A stretch of 15,468 bases of DNA from Cyclobacteriaceae bacterium (GCA_009885605.1 VFKK01000341.1:1-15468), one strand, 5' to 3'. Positions 1-8,162 are shown, numbered from the stretch's first letter. The notes: generated by a model not told the origin, from the sequence alone. Numbers and translations: made by a program.

Positions 1-720
1 GCCATGAGAGACGGAGAATATTTCATGCTCAACGGTGCCAAAAACTTTATTACCCACGGAGTTTCCGGAGATGTGGCGGTAGTTATTGCCCGAACCGGGG
101 AAGTGGGTGACTCGCACGGAATGACTGCTTTTATAGTGGAAAGAGGAACTCCCGGTTTTGCCGGAGGTCGCACCGAAGACAAGCTTGGAATGAGAGCTTC
201 TGAAACTGCAGAGATGATTTTTACCGATTGCAGAATCCACGAAAGTCAGGTTCTGGGTGAAGTTGGCGAGGGTTTTATCCAATCCATGAAAGTCCTGGAC
301 GGGGGTAGAATTTCCATTGCTGCACTTTCCCTTGGAATCGCCGAGGGCGCGCTTGAAGCATCCATCCAATACTCAAAAGAGCGTCAGCAATTCAATAAAC
401 CGATCAGTCAGTTTCAGGGAATTTCCTTCAAACTTGCCGATATGGCCACTCAGGTGGAGGCTGCAAAATTATTGACTTTTAAAGCAGCAGATCTGAAAAA
501 CAGAGGGGAAAAAGTAACGCTTGCCGGAGCTCAGGCTAAGCTATACGCCTCGGAAGTTTCAGTTACTGTTTCAAACGAAGCGGTTCAGATCTTTGGAGGA
601 TATGGATTTACGAAGGATTATCCGGTGGAAAAATACTACCGTGACTGCAAGCTTTGCACGATCGGAGAAGGAACTTCCGAGATTCAGAAACTGGTGATTT
701 CGAGAGAGATTTTGAAGTAA
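1..720 (+). CDS. Acyl-CoA dehydrogenase, C-terminal part (5' truncated by window)
   Basis: The reading frame is open to the left edge, so the gene starts upstream; the first in-frame ATG at position 4 is probably internal. The visible 239 residues cover the middle beta domain and the C-terminal four-helix domain of a flavoprotein that alpha,beta-dehydrogenates acyl-CoA esters and passes electrons to ETF. Family hallmarks seen are ERQQFNKPI, QIFGGYGFTKDYPVEKYYRD and, near the end, GEGTSEIQKLVISREIL. The Glu of EGTSEIQ (codon 667-669) matches the catalytic base of short-, medium- and branched-chain enzymes such as MCAD Glu376. The family is about 380 residues long, so roughly the first 140 are missing. 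Substrate chain length cannot be told from this part; a short-chain/butyryl-type enzyme is the closest guess. The gene is followed by a strong hairpin at 740-790. Confidence 0.95.
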   Translation, partial: AMRDGEYFMLNGAKNFITHGVSGDVAVVIARTGEVGDSHGMTAFIVERGTPGFAGGRTEDKLGMRASETAEMIFTDCRIHESQVLGEVGEGFIQSMKVLDGGRISIAALSLGIAEGALEASIQYSKERQQFNKPISQFQGISFKLADMATQVEAAKLLTFKAADLKNRGEKVTLAGAQAKLYASEVSVTVSNEAVQIFGGYGFTKDYPVEKYYRDCKLCTIGEGTSEIQKLVISREILK

Positions 721-739
721 GAAATTTGAATGCTGAGGA

Positions 740-790
740 CTGAAATATAAAAGGCTGAAATCGGGAAGATTTCAGCCTTTTATATTTCAG
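740..790. terminator. Perfect 23-bp inverted repeat, likely bidirectional terminator
   Basis: The arms at 740-762 and 768-790 are exact reverse complements (23 bp) around a 5-nt GGGAA loop. The stem centre contains AAAGGCTGAAATC, and the outer part is A/T-rich (TTTTATATTT), giving a U-rich 3' side on either strand. It lies 20 nt after the acyl-CoA dehydrogenase stop and 128 nt downstream of the convergent glpF stop, so it can serve both transcripts. The region 791-917 shows no gene; a small palindrome (905-919) overlaps the glpF stop codon. Confidence 0.85.
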
Positions 791-917
791 AGATTCCAAA
801 ATTTCGTAATCCCCAAAATTCCATATTTCTGGATGGATCAAGTTTTTTCAGTAGAGACACTTGTGTTCCTGATTATCTGAAAAGTCAACCTACCTGTAAA
901 CGAAGATCTATATTAGA

Positions 918-1652
918 TCAACTCCCAACCATTAAATACAAACCAGCTGCCAGTGCGCTGCCGACTACTGGGCCGACAATCGGTACCCAGGCATAACCCC
1001 AATCCGAGCTTCCTTTGCCTTTGATAGGAAGAATGGAATGCATGATTCTGGGACCCAAGTCACGGGCTGGATTGATCGCATATCCGGTAGTTCCTCCAAG
1101 TGAAAGTCCGATAACCCAAACCAAAAATGCGACCGGCAAAGCGCCAACTGAACCTAATCCGATCGGGGTTGAGTTGGCGTCTTCCAACTTTCCTCCTGAA
1201 ATATAAAGGATTACAAATATGAGGACAAAGGTGCCTATGATTTCTGAGGTGACACTTGTCGAAAAATTGCGAATGGCAGGATCAGTACAGAATGGAGCCT
1301 TTTTCAATCCCGGATTTTCTTCCAGATCAAAATGCTCCCGATACATCAGCCAGGCCAAAAATGATCCGATCATAGCCCCGATCAGTTGGGCGAGGATGTA
1401 ACCCGGTGCCAATGCCCACTCAAACTTTCCCACTAATGCTAACCCGATTGTAACAGCCGGATTCAGATGTGCGCCGCTGTAGGGCCCAGCTATAACCACT
1501 CCCATAAAAACAGCCAAAGCCCATGCAGTAGTGATTGCGATTAAGCCTCCGGCGTGTCCTTTGGTTTTTGGAAGTAACACATTGGCAACTACTCCGGAAC
1601 CTAACAGGAGGAGAATGGCGGTTCCTATTAATTCTGCTACGAATGGATTCAT
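918..1652 (-). CDS. glpF: Glycerol uptake facilitator GlpF (aquaglyceroporin, MIP family)
   Basis: An inner-membrane channel for passive glycerol entry, 244 residues. It has six predicted hydrophobic helices and the two half-helix NPA motifs of the MIP family: GAHLNPAVT (NPA at 64-66) and GYAINPARDLGPR (NPA at 194-196). The Asp directly after NPAR (residue 198) is characteristic of glycerol-conducting members rather than pure water channels, and Arg197 matches the selectivity-filter arginine (E. coli Arg206). Tyr191 sits where E. coli has Phe200. It is the last gene of a glpD-glpK-glpF run, 84 nt after glpK with no terminator seen between them, which fits its assignment to glycerol rather than water. 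Confidence 0.93.
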   Translation of the reverse strand: MNPFVAELIGTAILLLLGSGVVANVLLPKTKGHAGGLIAITTAWALAVFMGVVIAGPYSGAHLNPAVTIGLALVGKFEWALAPGYILAQLIGAMIGSFLAWLMYREHFDLEENPGLKKAPFCTDPAIRNFSTSVTSEIIGTFVLIFVILYISGGKLEDANSTPIGLGSVGALPVAFLVWVIGLSLGGTTGYAINPARDLGPRIMHSILPIKGKGSSDWGYAWVPIVGPVVGSALAAGLYLMVGS

Positions 1653-1736
1653 AATATTCTAAGGTGGTTTGGGTGGTTTTTAGTGATTTTCGGAAAGCAA
1701 GATTCAGTTTTTAAGTCGGATTAGGTGAGTCATTTA

Positions 1737-3245
1737 CTACTTGTCGGATTCTACCCAGTTTTTGGATCGGTCAACAGCCTTGTGCCAAAAATGAATCAAT
1801 TTTTCCCGATGTTCTGAATCCATTTCGGGAGTAAAACTCCTGTCTGCCGTCCAAAGAGATTGGATTTCTTCCCTGCTTTCCCAGAAACCAACAGCCAGTC
1901 CGGCCAGAAATGCTGCACCGATTGCGGTAGTTTCGATAATCTGAGGGCGCTTAATTTCGCAGCCAAGTAAGTCAGCTTGAAATTGCATCAGGAAGTTATT
2001 GGCAGTGGCACCGCCATCTACGCGTAATTCCTGTGTGGGTTTTCCGCAGTCTTTTTCCATTGCTTTCAGCACGTCATACACTTGATAGGCGATTGCTTCC
2101 AATGCCGCTCGTGTCATGTGTGCGATGGTTGTTCCCCGGGTAATTCCGAAGAAAGCACCTCGAGCATCCTGATCCCAATGCGGGGCGCCGAGTCCTGCCA
2201 AAGCCGGCACGAAGTAAACTCCGTCGTTATCCTTCAGGCTCATGGCCAGCTTTTCACTTTCATTCGCATTGCCCAAAAGTCCGATTCCATCCCGAAGCCA
2301 TTGGATTGCAGCTCCTCCGATAAAAACAGATCCTTCCAGTGCGTAATTGATCTCGTCGCCGATCTTCCATGCCACAGTCGTGAGCAATTGATTTTTGGAG
2401 CGGACGGCTTCTTTTCCAGTATTCATCACCAAGAAGCACCCCGTTCCGTAGGTAGTTTTTGCCATTCCTGGCTTGGTGCAGAGTTGGCCAAAAAGTGCAG
2501 CCTGTTGATCTCCGGCAATTCCCGCGATCGGTATTTTTACTCTCAACACATCGCCTGCCGTCTCGCAATAGACCTCGCTGCAGCTTTTCACCTCCGGTAA
2601 AAGGGAAGAAGGGATTTCGAATAAATCAAGCAGTTCCTGATCCCATTCCTGCGAATGGATGTTGTAAAGCATGGTTCTGCTGGCGTTGGTGATATCAGTA
2701 ATGTGATTCTTTCCCGTAGTCAGATTCCAGACAAGCCAGGAATCGACTGTTCCAAATGCCAATTCACCTGCTTCAGCTCGAGCTCTTGCACCTTCCACAT
2801 TGTTTAGAATCCATCTGATTTTGGTAGCAGAAAAATAGGCATCGATGATGAGTCCCGTCTTGGAAGCAATGAGTTCGGAATGACCTTTTTCCTTGAGTTC
2901 GTTACAAAAAGCAGCTGTTCTTCTATCCTGCCAGACTATTGCCTTGTAGATGGCTTTGCCGGTTTTCCGATCCCAAACAATTGTTGTTTCCCGCTGATTG
3001 GTAATCCCGATACCGGCGATTTGGTCTGCACCGATTCCCTTATTGACCAGGGATTCTATCATCACGGATGACTGGCTGGTCCAGATCTCTTGAGGATCAT
3101 GCTCCACCCAACCTGATTGCGGAAAGTATTGCTTGAAGTCCTTTTGGGCGACCGAGACGATCTTCCCTTTTTTGTCAAAAATAATAGCTCGGGAACTGGT
3201 CGTACCTTGGTCCAGGGCCATCAGATAAGGTTTGTTTTGGGTCAT
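1737..3245 (-). CDS. glpK: Glycerol kinase GlpK
   Basis: A cytoplasmic FGGY-family sugar kinase that phosphorylates glycerol with ATP to sn-glycerol 3-phosphate, trapping glycerol entering through GlpF. The 502-residue length is the usual one for the family. Motifs seen are DQGTTSSRA at 12-20 (N-terminal ATP/glycerol signature), GITNQRETTIVWDR, the TYGTGCF segment, and GGATANNFLMQFQADLLG near the C-terminus (second FGGY signature). In Gram-positive enzymes a His in the FGQ...TYGTG region is phosphorylated by HPr. That segment here reads FGQLCTKPGMAKTTYGTG and lacks the His, so this type of PTS control is unlikely. It lies between glpD (57 nt upstream) and glpF (84 nt downstream). Confidence 0.97.
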   Translation of the reverse strand: MTQNKPYLMALDQGTTSSRAIIFDKKGKIVSVAQKDFKQYFPQSGWVEHDPQEIWTSQSSVMIESLVNKGIGADQIAGIGITNQRETTIVWDRKTGKAIYKAIVWQDRRTAAFCNELKEKGHSELIASKTGLIIDAYFSATKIRWILNNVEGARARAEAGELAFGTVDSWLVWNLTTGKNHITDITNASRTMLYNIHSQEWDQELLDLFEIPSSLLPEVKSCSEVYCETAGDVLRVKIPIAGIAGDQQAALFGQLCTKPGMAKTTYGTGCFLVMNTGKEAVRSKNQLLTTVAWKIGDEINYALEGSVFIGGAAIQWLRDGIGLLGNANESEKLAMSLKDNDGVYFVPALAGLGAPHWDQDARGAFFGITRGTTIAHMTRAALEAIAYQVYDVLKAMEKDCGKPTQELRVDGGATANNFLMQFQADLLGCEIKRPQIIETTAIGAAFLAGLAVGFWESREEIQSLWTADRSFTPEMDSEHREKLIHFWHKAVDRSKNWVESDK

Positions 3246-3302
3246 TTTGGGTGATTGGGTTAATCGTTAAGGGGTAATCGTTTCTCTGGCACTTTTCAAA
3301 AA

Positions 3303-4868
3303 CTAGGACTTAATCAAATATTTCGCCGCTACATTTCTAAAATCAGCCAGCTCTTTTTCAATCCAGGATTGATCTTTATTAAGTTCTGAAGCCATAATCC
3401 GGGCTACTTTTTCTGCAGAATCAACAGCGGCACGGGCATCGAGGATCAAAATACGAATTCTTCTTGATAGCACATCTTCCACTTTGACGGCCATTTCCTC
3501 CCGGACGGCCCAGATCACCTCCGCTTCGATATTTGGAAAATCCGGATGGATACGGCTGGACCAAATTGGTTTTTCCGCTGCTAGTTTTCGAATTGCAGGG
3601 GCGTCTCCACCATAAATCCCCCAATGTCCCTTTTCAATATTCAGGGTGCATCCATGGATTTTCATCTCCATTGATTTGCTTTTTTCCAGCTTTTCACCTG
3701 TGACTTGAGTGTAATAAGCTACGGTATCCTCGCCCATTTTTCTGAATGTCGTCCATTTGCCTCCGGTGAGGGTGACCAAGCCGCTGGTGGAAACAATCAC
3801 TTTATGGGATCTTGATATTTCCTTGGTTTTGGTGCTTCCTTCTTTGGGTCTTGCCAAAGGTCTTAACCCTGCATAAACTGCCCTTACATCATCCCGGGTT
3901 GGTTTTCTGGTTAAATATCCTCCGGCAGTTTCCAGAACAAAATCAATTTCCTTTTGCAAGGCCTCGGGTTCGAGTTTGGGTTTTTCGCGCAGTGTATCAG
4001 TAGTACCAAGCACTAATTTTCCATGCCATGGAACAGCAAAAAGTACGCGTCCGTCCCGGGTTTTAGGGATCATCAGCGCATCTTTTCCTCCGAGGAAATC
4101 CAGGTCCACTACCAGGTGGATTCCCTGACTGGGCTGGATCAACTTTGCCGCATCCGGGTTATCCATTTGCAGGATTTTATCTGCAAAAACTCCGGTTGCA
4201 TTGACGACCATTTTGGCATTGATCGGGTATTTTTTTCCGGAGAGTTCGTCGATGGCGACAAGGCCAGTAATCTTGCCGGATTCATTTTTAGAAAGAGCAG
4301 AGACCTTGATGTAGTTGAGAATACAGGCTCCGGCCTCATCGGCGGTTTGGGCAATGTTCAGTGCAAGCCTGGCATCGTCAAACTGCCCGTCGAAATAGAC
4401 GATTCCTCCGATTAATCCTTTTTGAAGGATTGCCGGAAGGCGGTTGATGGTTTCTTTTTTGGAGATGAATTTAGATTTGCCGAGTCGCAGGCTTCCCGCC
4501 ATCCAATCATAGATTTTCAGGCCGGCGCTGTATTGAAAACGATCCCACCAGGTGTAAACCGGAATGATGAAAGGTTGAAGATGAGCAAGATGAGGGGCAT
4601 TTTGCAGGAGTCTTCCCCGCTCTTTCAGCGCCTCAAACACGAGCATCACATCTCCTTGAGCAAGATAGCGCACACCTCCGTGAAGGAGTTTGGTGCTCCT
4701 GCTGGATGTGCCTTTAGCAAAATCAGCTTTCTCCAGCAACAGGACGGTGAGTCCTCTGGAGATAGCATCAAGCGCTACTCCCAGGCCTGATGAACCTCCG
4801 CCGATTACTGCGATGTCCCAAATTTTAGTTTTGTTGGCTAGTTGGCCGAGGTTTTCATCCCTTTTCAT
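3303..4868 (-). CDS. glpD: Aerobic glycerol-3-phosphate dehydrogenase GlpD (FAD)
   Basis: A membrane-associated flavoenzyme that oxidises glycerol 3-phosphate to DHAP and feeds electrons to quinone, completing the pathway with GlpF and GlpK. Of its 521 residues, the first ~50 form the dinucleotide fold (VIGGGSSGLGVALDA, then LLLEKADFAKGTSSRSTKLLHGGVRYL, a family signature). GGKWTTFRKMGEDTV occurs near the C-terminal domain border. The ATG at 4868 is preferred because an AAGAAGG tract lies about 5 nt upstream; a TTG one codon earlier (4871) is possible but unnecessary. It is the first gene of the glp run, 61 nt after the phosphatase gene. A weak promoter-like pair (TTG at 4921-4919, TATCTTG at 4897-4891, 21-nt spacer, minus strand) precedes it. 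Confidence 0.96.
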   Translation of the reverse strand: MKRDENLGQLANKTKIWDIAVIGGGSSGLGVALDAISRGLTVLLLEKADFAKGTSSRSTKLLHGGVRYLAQGDVMLVFEALKERGRLLQNAPHLAHLQPFIIPVYTWWDRFQYSAGLKIYDWMAGSLRLGKSKFISKKETINRLPAILQKGLIGGIVYFDGQFDDARLALNIAQTADEAGACILNYIKVSALSKNESGKITGLVAIDELSGKKYPINAKMVVNATGVFADKILQMDNPDAAKLIQPSQGIHLVVDLDFLGGKDALMIPKTRDGRVLFAVPWHGKLVLGTTDTLREKPKLEPEALQKEIDFVLETAGGYLTRKPTRDDVRAVYAGLRPLARPKEGSTKTKEISRSHKVIVSTSGLVTLTGGKWTTFRKMGEDTVAYYTQVTGEKLEKSKSMEMKIHGCTLNIEKGHWGIYGGDAPAIRKLAAEKPIWSSRIHPDFPNIEAEVIWAVREEMAVKVEDVLSRRIRILILDARAAVDSAEKVARIMASELNKDQSWIEKELADFRNVAAKYLIKS

Positions 4869-4890
4869 CAATTCCTTCTTCTTTCTTTTT

Positions 4891-4921
4891 CAAGATAAAA
4901 GAATTGTGAATGGGATGGCAA
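4891..4921 (-). promoter_or_regulatory. Candidate promoter for glpDKF
   Basis: Reading the minus strand, TTG (4921-4919) is followed after 21 nt by TATCTTG (4897-4891). This is close to, but one base short of, the Bacteroidota TAnnTTTG -7 element. The implied start lies about 15 nt before the glpD ATG. The match is imperfect, and read-through from the phosphatase gene is an alternative because no terminator is visible between the two. Confidence 0.3.
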
Positions 4922-4929
4922 ATAAGATT

Positions 4930-5424
4930 TTAAAAATCCTTGTAGAGTTTACGGACAACACTCGACGAGCTGCCGTCAAGGGTCACTTCAAAAATATAAT
5001 CGTACTCCAGATCAGTGAGATCGCCGTATTTTTCCCCATCTCCCACAAAATAGTTGGCTAACTGATTGACGGTATTACTATGACCAACTACCAGCACATT
5101 TCCCTCCAGATTCCTGATTTTTTCAACAAGTGCATCATGGTTTTTGGGATCATAGATCTCAATTGTCAATCCCGCAGCATCAGCGGTCGGGGCAGCAGTG
5201 GAGCGAGTTCTGATATAATCGGTGCTGTAGATGTGCTTGATATTCTTGTCAGCCAGGATTTGCGCCAGTTTCTTTGCTCTTAATTGCCCTGACTGGGCTA
5301 GTTCCGGATCATTTCCAACCAATTGCTTTTCCGCATGACGGACAATGTAGATTGTTTTTGGGCTTTGCTTGGAGCAAGAAGCAAAAAGAAGGATGGCTGC
5401 GAAAAGGAGGAGGAGGTTTTTCAT
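4930..5424 (-). CDS. Histidine phosphatase family lipoprotein (phosphoglycerate-mutase-like fold)
   Basis: A 164-residue protein with a lipoprotein signal peptide: MKNLLLLFAAILLFASC has a lipobox (LFAS-C) with Cys17 as the lipidated residue. The mature part is a small histidine phosphatase domain. IYIVRHAEK holds the catalytic Arg29-His30, a second Arg (Arg72) is in YSTDYIRTRSTAA, and the second catalytic His is in VVGHSNT (His115). Such domains transfer phosphate through a phospho-His intermediate, but the substrate cannot be read from the sequence. It is short, like SixA-type enzymes, but its lipidation puts it on the envelope, so it is not a cytoplasmic SixA. It sits between a pseudouridine synthase terminator and glpD, and a link to glycerol-phosphate metabolism is only positional. 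Confidence 0.88.
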   Translation of the reverse strand: MKNLLLLFAAILLFASCSKQSPKTIYIVRHAEKQLVGNDPELAQSGQLRAKKLAQILADKNIKHIYSTDYIRTRSTAAPTADAAGLTIEIYDPKNHDALVEKIRNLEGNVLVVGHSNTVNQLANYFVGDGEKYGDLTDLEYDYIFEVTLDGSSSSVVRKLYKDF

Positions 5425-5463
5425 AGGATTCAGAAAGAGATGGCAAGTGAGATATTTTTAAAA

Positions 5464-5508
5464 AAGATAGCCTACTCGAGATAAGTTATATCTGCCGGAG
5501 GCTATCTT
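5464..5508 (-). terminator. Rho-independent terminator of the pseudouridine synthase gene
   Basis: The arms at 5464-5473 and 5499-5508 are a perfect 10-bp inverted repeat (AAGATAGCCT / AGGCTATCTT). Inside the loop is a second 5-bp stem (5479-5483 with 5489-5493), making a stacked hairpin. On the minus strand the stem is followed by a run of six T (5465-5460), the expected U-tract. It lies 35 nt past the stop of the minus-strand gene at 5543-6277 and 40 nt before the next start. Confidence 0.8.
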
Positions 5509-5542
5509 GATTTATCTTTTGCGAAGCAAAGTATCTTGATAA

Positions 5543-6277
5543 TTATCCCGAAAACGTATTATTCAGATCTTGATCTTTGGATCTTATTTCTTCGAATTCG
5601 AGGAATTGCTCCCAGAATTTCTCCTCCGGCAAAGCTGCGCGTAAAAACAGTTTTTCCTTTCGGATCGGATGAACGAAAATAAGGTGAAATGCATGCAGGT
5701 TGATGCTTCCATCCTGGTTTGGTTTTGGGAAACCATACTTCACATCTCCGCGGATCGGACAACCCATAGAGGCTAATTGCACACGGATTTGATGCGGACG
5801 GCCTGAAACCGGACGAACTTCCAGCAACCAGTGGTCATTCATATAGCCGAGTGTTTTGTAATTAAGCTCGGCTTTTTGCGAACCAGGAACTTCCTCATCA
5901 TGGGCAGTGACGACATTTTTTTGTTCGTCCTTGGTCAGCCAATGCGTGAGTTTTCCCGTCTCGTCTTTTGGTCTTCGCTTTACCAATGCCCAGTATACTT
6001 TGTGGATATCGCGTTTGCGAAAGAGTTCCATCATTCGCTCCAGACCTTTCGAGGTGCGAGCAAAAGCTACCAATCCGCTCACAGGTCGATCGAGGCGGTG
6101 AATAGGATGGAGGAAAACCGCTCCCGGCTTATCGTATTTCTTGGCTATGTATTCTTTGAGGTAGTCGATCAGCGTTTTGTCGCCGGTTTTGTCGCCTTGG
6201 ACTAAAATTCCCGCGGCTTTGTTGACTACAATGAGGTGGTTGTCTTCATAGACAACTGTGAATGGTTTCTTCTTCAT
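5543..6277 (-). CDS. RluA-family RNA pseudouridine synthase (TruC-like)
   Basis: This enzyme isomerises a uridine in tRNA or rRNA to pseudouridine. The catalytic motif HPIHRLDRPVSGLV is present, with the nucleophilic Asp63 in HRLDR. Further family segments are the N-terminal VVYEDNHLIVVNKAAGILV and RPVSGRPHQIRVQLASMGCPIRGDVKYG (the R-x-H-Q-I-R motif). The 244-residue length and the immediate start with the catalytic domain mean there is no N-terminal S4 domain, unlike RluC and RluD. HRLDRPVSG resembles TruC-type enzymes that modify tRNA position 65, but the exact target is an inference. A TACCTTTG -7-like element lies just upstream on the minus strand (6294-6287), which would give a very short leader. 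The gene ends at its own terminator. Confidence 0.92.
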   Translation of the reverse strand: MKKKPFTVVYEDNHLIVVNKAAGILVQGDKTGDKTLIDYLKEYIAKKYDKPGAVFLHPIHRLDRPVSGLVAFARTSKGLERMMELFRKRDIHKVYWALVKRRPKDETGKLTHWLTKDEQKNVVTAHDEEVPGSQKAELNYKTLGYMNDHWLLEVRPVSGRPHQIRVQLASMGCPIRGDVKYGFPKPNQDGSINLHAFHLIFVHPIRKEKLFLRAALPEEKFWEQFLEFEEIRSKDQDLNNTFSG

Positions 6278-6389
6278 AATGAATCACAAAGGTAAGAGAT
6301 TTAGCCATGTAAAAGGCTGAACTCTTAAAGGGGAAGTCATAACCGCCTGACTCACAATTTTACCAAGGTCAAAAAGGAGATTTGAAGAA

Positions 6390-7373
6390 TTATAATCCGG
6401 GTTTGCCAAGCTTTCCGATAATGGCATTCATAATCGCTTCTGCATGTACGATGCTGTTTTCGATGAAGAATTCTCTGGTATTAAGTCCTCCGCACACGAC
6501 TCCTGCCAGATAGACCCCTGGCACGTTGGATTCCTGATTGGTGTGGTCGTAGCAGGGCTGACGTTTTTCGTCCAGACTCATTTCCACTCCCAGTTGATCC
6601 AACAACGAAAAGTTGGGCTTATAACCTGTCATCGCCAGGACAAAGTCATTTGCTATTGTTACGTCTCCTTCCGGAGTTGCGATCACCACTTCATGGGCTT
6701 TTATTTCTTTGACTTTTGACTTGGTGAAAGCCTTGATTGATCCTTCCTTGATCCGGTTTACGATGTCGGGTCTTACCCAGTATTTGACATTTTCATCTAC
6801 CCCGTCTCCCATCAAAACCATCGTGACATCGGCTCCCTTTCGCCAGGTTTCAAGCGCAGCATCCACTGCGGAATTTGCCCCTCCGACAACCACCACTTTC
6901 TGAGCGATGAAAGGCCATGGCTCCTTGTAATAATGGTGAACTTTTGGCAAGTCCTCGCCGGGCACATTCATCAGATTGGGAAGATCATAGAACCCTGTTG
7001 CCAGCACTATTTTGCGTGTCTGATAGTCTCCTTTGGAAGTTTTGATTTGAAAAAGTTCGTCCTTTTTCTCTAATGTCTGAACCGATTCGTATAGATTGAC
7101 TTTCAGTTTGAAATGGAAATATACTCTTCGGTAATATTCCAAAGCTTCAGTTCTGGTAGGTTTTACACCTATAGACATGAACGGAATATTTGCCATTTCC
7201 AATCGGTCCGAAGTCGAGAAGAAAGTCATGTTGACCGGATAGTTGAAGATTGAATTTGTCAGGGCTCCTTTCTCCAGAATCAAGTAATCCAGCTCGGCTT
7301 TTTGTGCTTCCACTCCGCAAGCCAAACCGATCGGTCCGCCTCCGATAATCATTACATCGTATATATTTTCCAT
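6390..7373 (-). CDS. ypdA: YpdA-family flavin disulfide reductase (putative bacillithiol disulfide reductase)
   Basis: A 327-residue FAD/NADPH oxidoreductase. The N-terminal FAD motif is IIGGGPIGLACG (9-20). The second dinucleotide motif, VVVVGGANSAVDAALE, binds NADPH, and a C-terminal GVYLAGVVCGG precedes the family tail. The segment NSIFNYPVNMTFFSTSDRLEMANIPF closely matches the YpdA/Bdr family, whose characterised members in Firmicutes reduce bacillithiol disulfide. There is no CxxC, as expected, since YpdA is not a thioredoxin reductase of the TrxB type. The Cys that follows GGGP in Staphylococcus YpdA (Cys14) is Ile15 here, with Cys19 nearby. It starts 5 nt after the NRDE gene stop, so the two are almost certainly co-transcribed. 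No clear terminator follows. Confidence 0.88.
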   Translation of the reverse strand: MENIYDVMIIGGGPIGLACGVEAQKAELDYLILEKGALTNSIFNYPVNMTFFSTSDRLEMANIPFMSIGVKPTRTEALEYYRRVYFHFKLKVNLYESVQTLEKKDELFQIKTSKGDYQTRKIVLATGFYDLPNLMNVPGEDLPKVHHYYKEPWPFIAQKVVVVGGANSAVDAALETWRKGADVTMVLMGDGVDENVKYWVRPDIVNRIKEGSIKAFTKSKVKEIKAHEVVIATPEGDVTIANDFVLAMTGYKPNFSLLDQLGVEMSLDEKRQPCYDHTNQESNVPGVYLAGVVCGGLNTREFFIENSIVHAEAIMNAIIGKLGKPGL

Positions 7374-7378
7374 GAAGA

Positions 7379-8146
7379 TTAAATTGGTTGGTTAAGTTGA
7401 AAAGTGAATTCGCGGTCTTCAAATTGGGAATAATCCCATTGGAAAGTACGCTCTTTTAAGTGTGTTAAACCGGATTTATGTTGAAGTACTGCTGTGGAGG
7501 AAACCGTTCCGTAGTTTCCTCCCAACCGAATCATTTGAGCGGACAGTCCGATTTCCATATCCGCCTGAACTCCTGTTTTGGGAAGTGATTCTATGGGATG
7601 CTTTTCGGTTGATTTCAGGATTTCAAGAAGTTTCCCTTCGGAAATATCAGCCTGTAGAATTTGTGCTAATTGGGTTTTTGCAAGTTCAATTTTTGGCCAG
7701 GGATCGTTGATCAGCCCATTACTGAGTCCATGGATTCCGGGAGGGATTTCTTCGGTCTTTTCTCCAAAATTACTCAGGTAGAAAAGCTGGTCGCCATCCG
7801 AAACAAGCAGATTGAAGCCATCGTATCGATCCATGTCGGATTGAATTTTCCGAAGGTATTCTTCCGGATCTGATTGTCCTTCGACAAAATCCTGAACCAG
7901 TTTCCCTCGGCTGATTTCAGCCTTCTTCGTTTGGGTGAAATCCCTGTAATTCGTCAGAAGAGACCATCTTCCATTTGGGTGAAATCCCAGCCATGTTCCT
8001 CCGCTCCGGAGGTCCTTTCCTCCATACAAGCCGGACTCCCATTGATGAAGCCCGACAGTCGGTCGCTCAAAAAACTCATCCCGATTTGCACTGATGATTA
8101 AGGGGAATTCCGGATGATTCTGCCAGGAGATTGCTACCAAACACAT
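7379..8146 (-). CDS. NRDE family (TANGO2-like) protein
   Basis: A 255-residue cytoplasmic protein beginning MCLVAISWQNHPEFPLIISANRDEFFERPT. The NRDE motif (21-24) defines the family, and GGKDLRSGGTWLGFHPNGRWSLLTNYRD is the second conserved block. Cys2 directly after the initiator Met, with the overall alpha-beta-beta-alpha pattern, resembles Ntn-hydrolase folds. Eukaryotic TANGO2 relatives have been linked to haem handling and Golgi organisation, but the bacterial role is not settled and no substrate is claimed. It lies directly upstream of ypdA (5-nt gap), so a redox or cofactor context is possible. Its start is only 17 nt downstream of the terminator hairpin of the preceding gene, leaving little room for a promoter of its own. 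Confidence 0.88.
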   Translation of the reverse strand: MCLVAISWQNHPEFPLIISANRDEFFERPTVGLHQWESGLYGGKDLRSGGTWLGFHPNGRWSLLTNYRDFTQTKKAEISRGKLVQDFVEGQSDPEEYLRKIQSDMDRYDGFNLLVSDGDQLFYLSNFGEKTEEIPPGIHGLSNGLINDPWPKIELAKTQLAQILQADISEGKLLEILKSTEKHPIESLPKTGVQADMEIGLSAQMIRLGGNYGTVSSTAVLQHKSGLTHLKERTFQWDYSQFEDREFTFQLNQPI

Positions 8147-8162
8147 AGGCTAAAAATAAAGA

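Noticed and set aside
608..841. 77-codon minus-strand frame across the acyl-CoA dehydrogenase end and terminator
   Set aside because: It runs through the perfect hairpin and overlaps a conserved gene; no independent support.
2082..2600. Plus-strand open frame of 172 codons antisense to glpK
   Set aside because: It lies wholly inside a clear glycerol kinase gene, has no recognisable domain and has Cys/Ser-rich composition typical of shadow frames.
3261..3282. Direct repeat TAATCGTT (3261-3268 and 3275-3282) between glpD and glpK
   Set aside because: It is only 8 bp, without symmetry or a matching site elsewhere in the glp promoter region.
4023..4415. Plus-strand open frame of 130 codons antisense to glpD
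   Set aside because: It is a shadow of the conserved GlpD reading frame with no motif or promoter.
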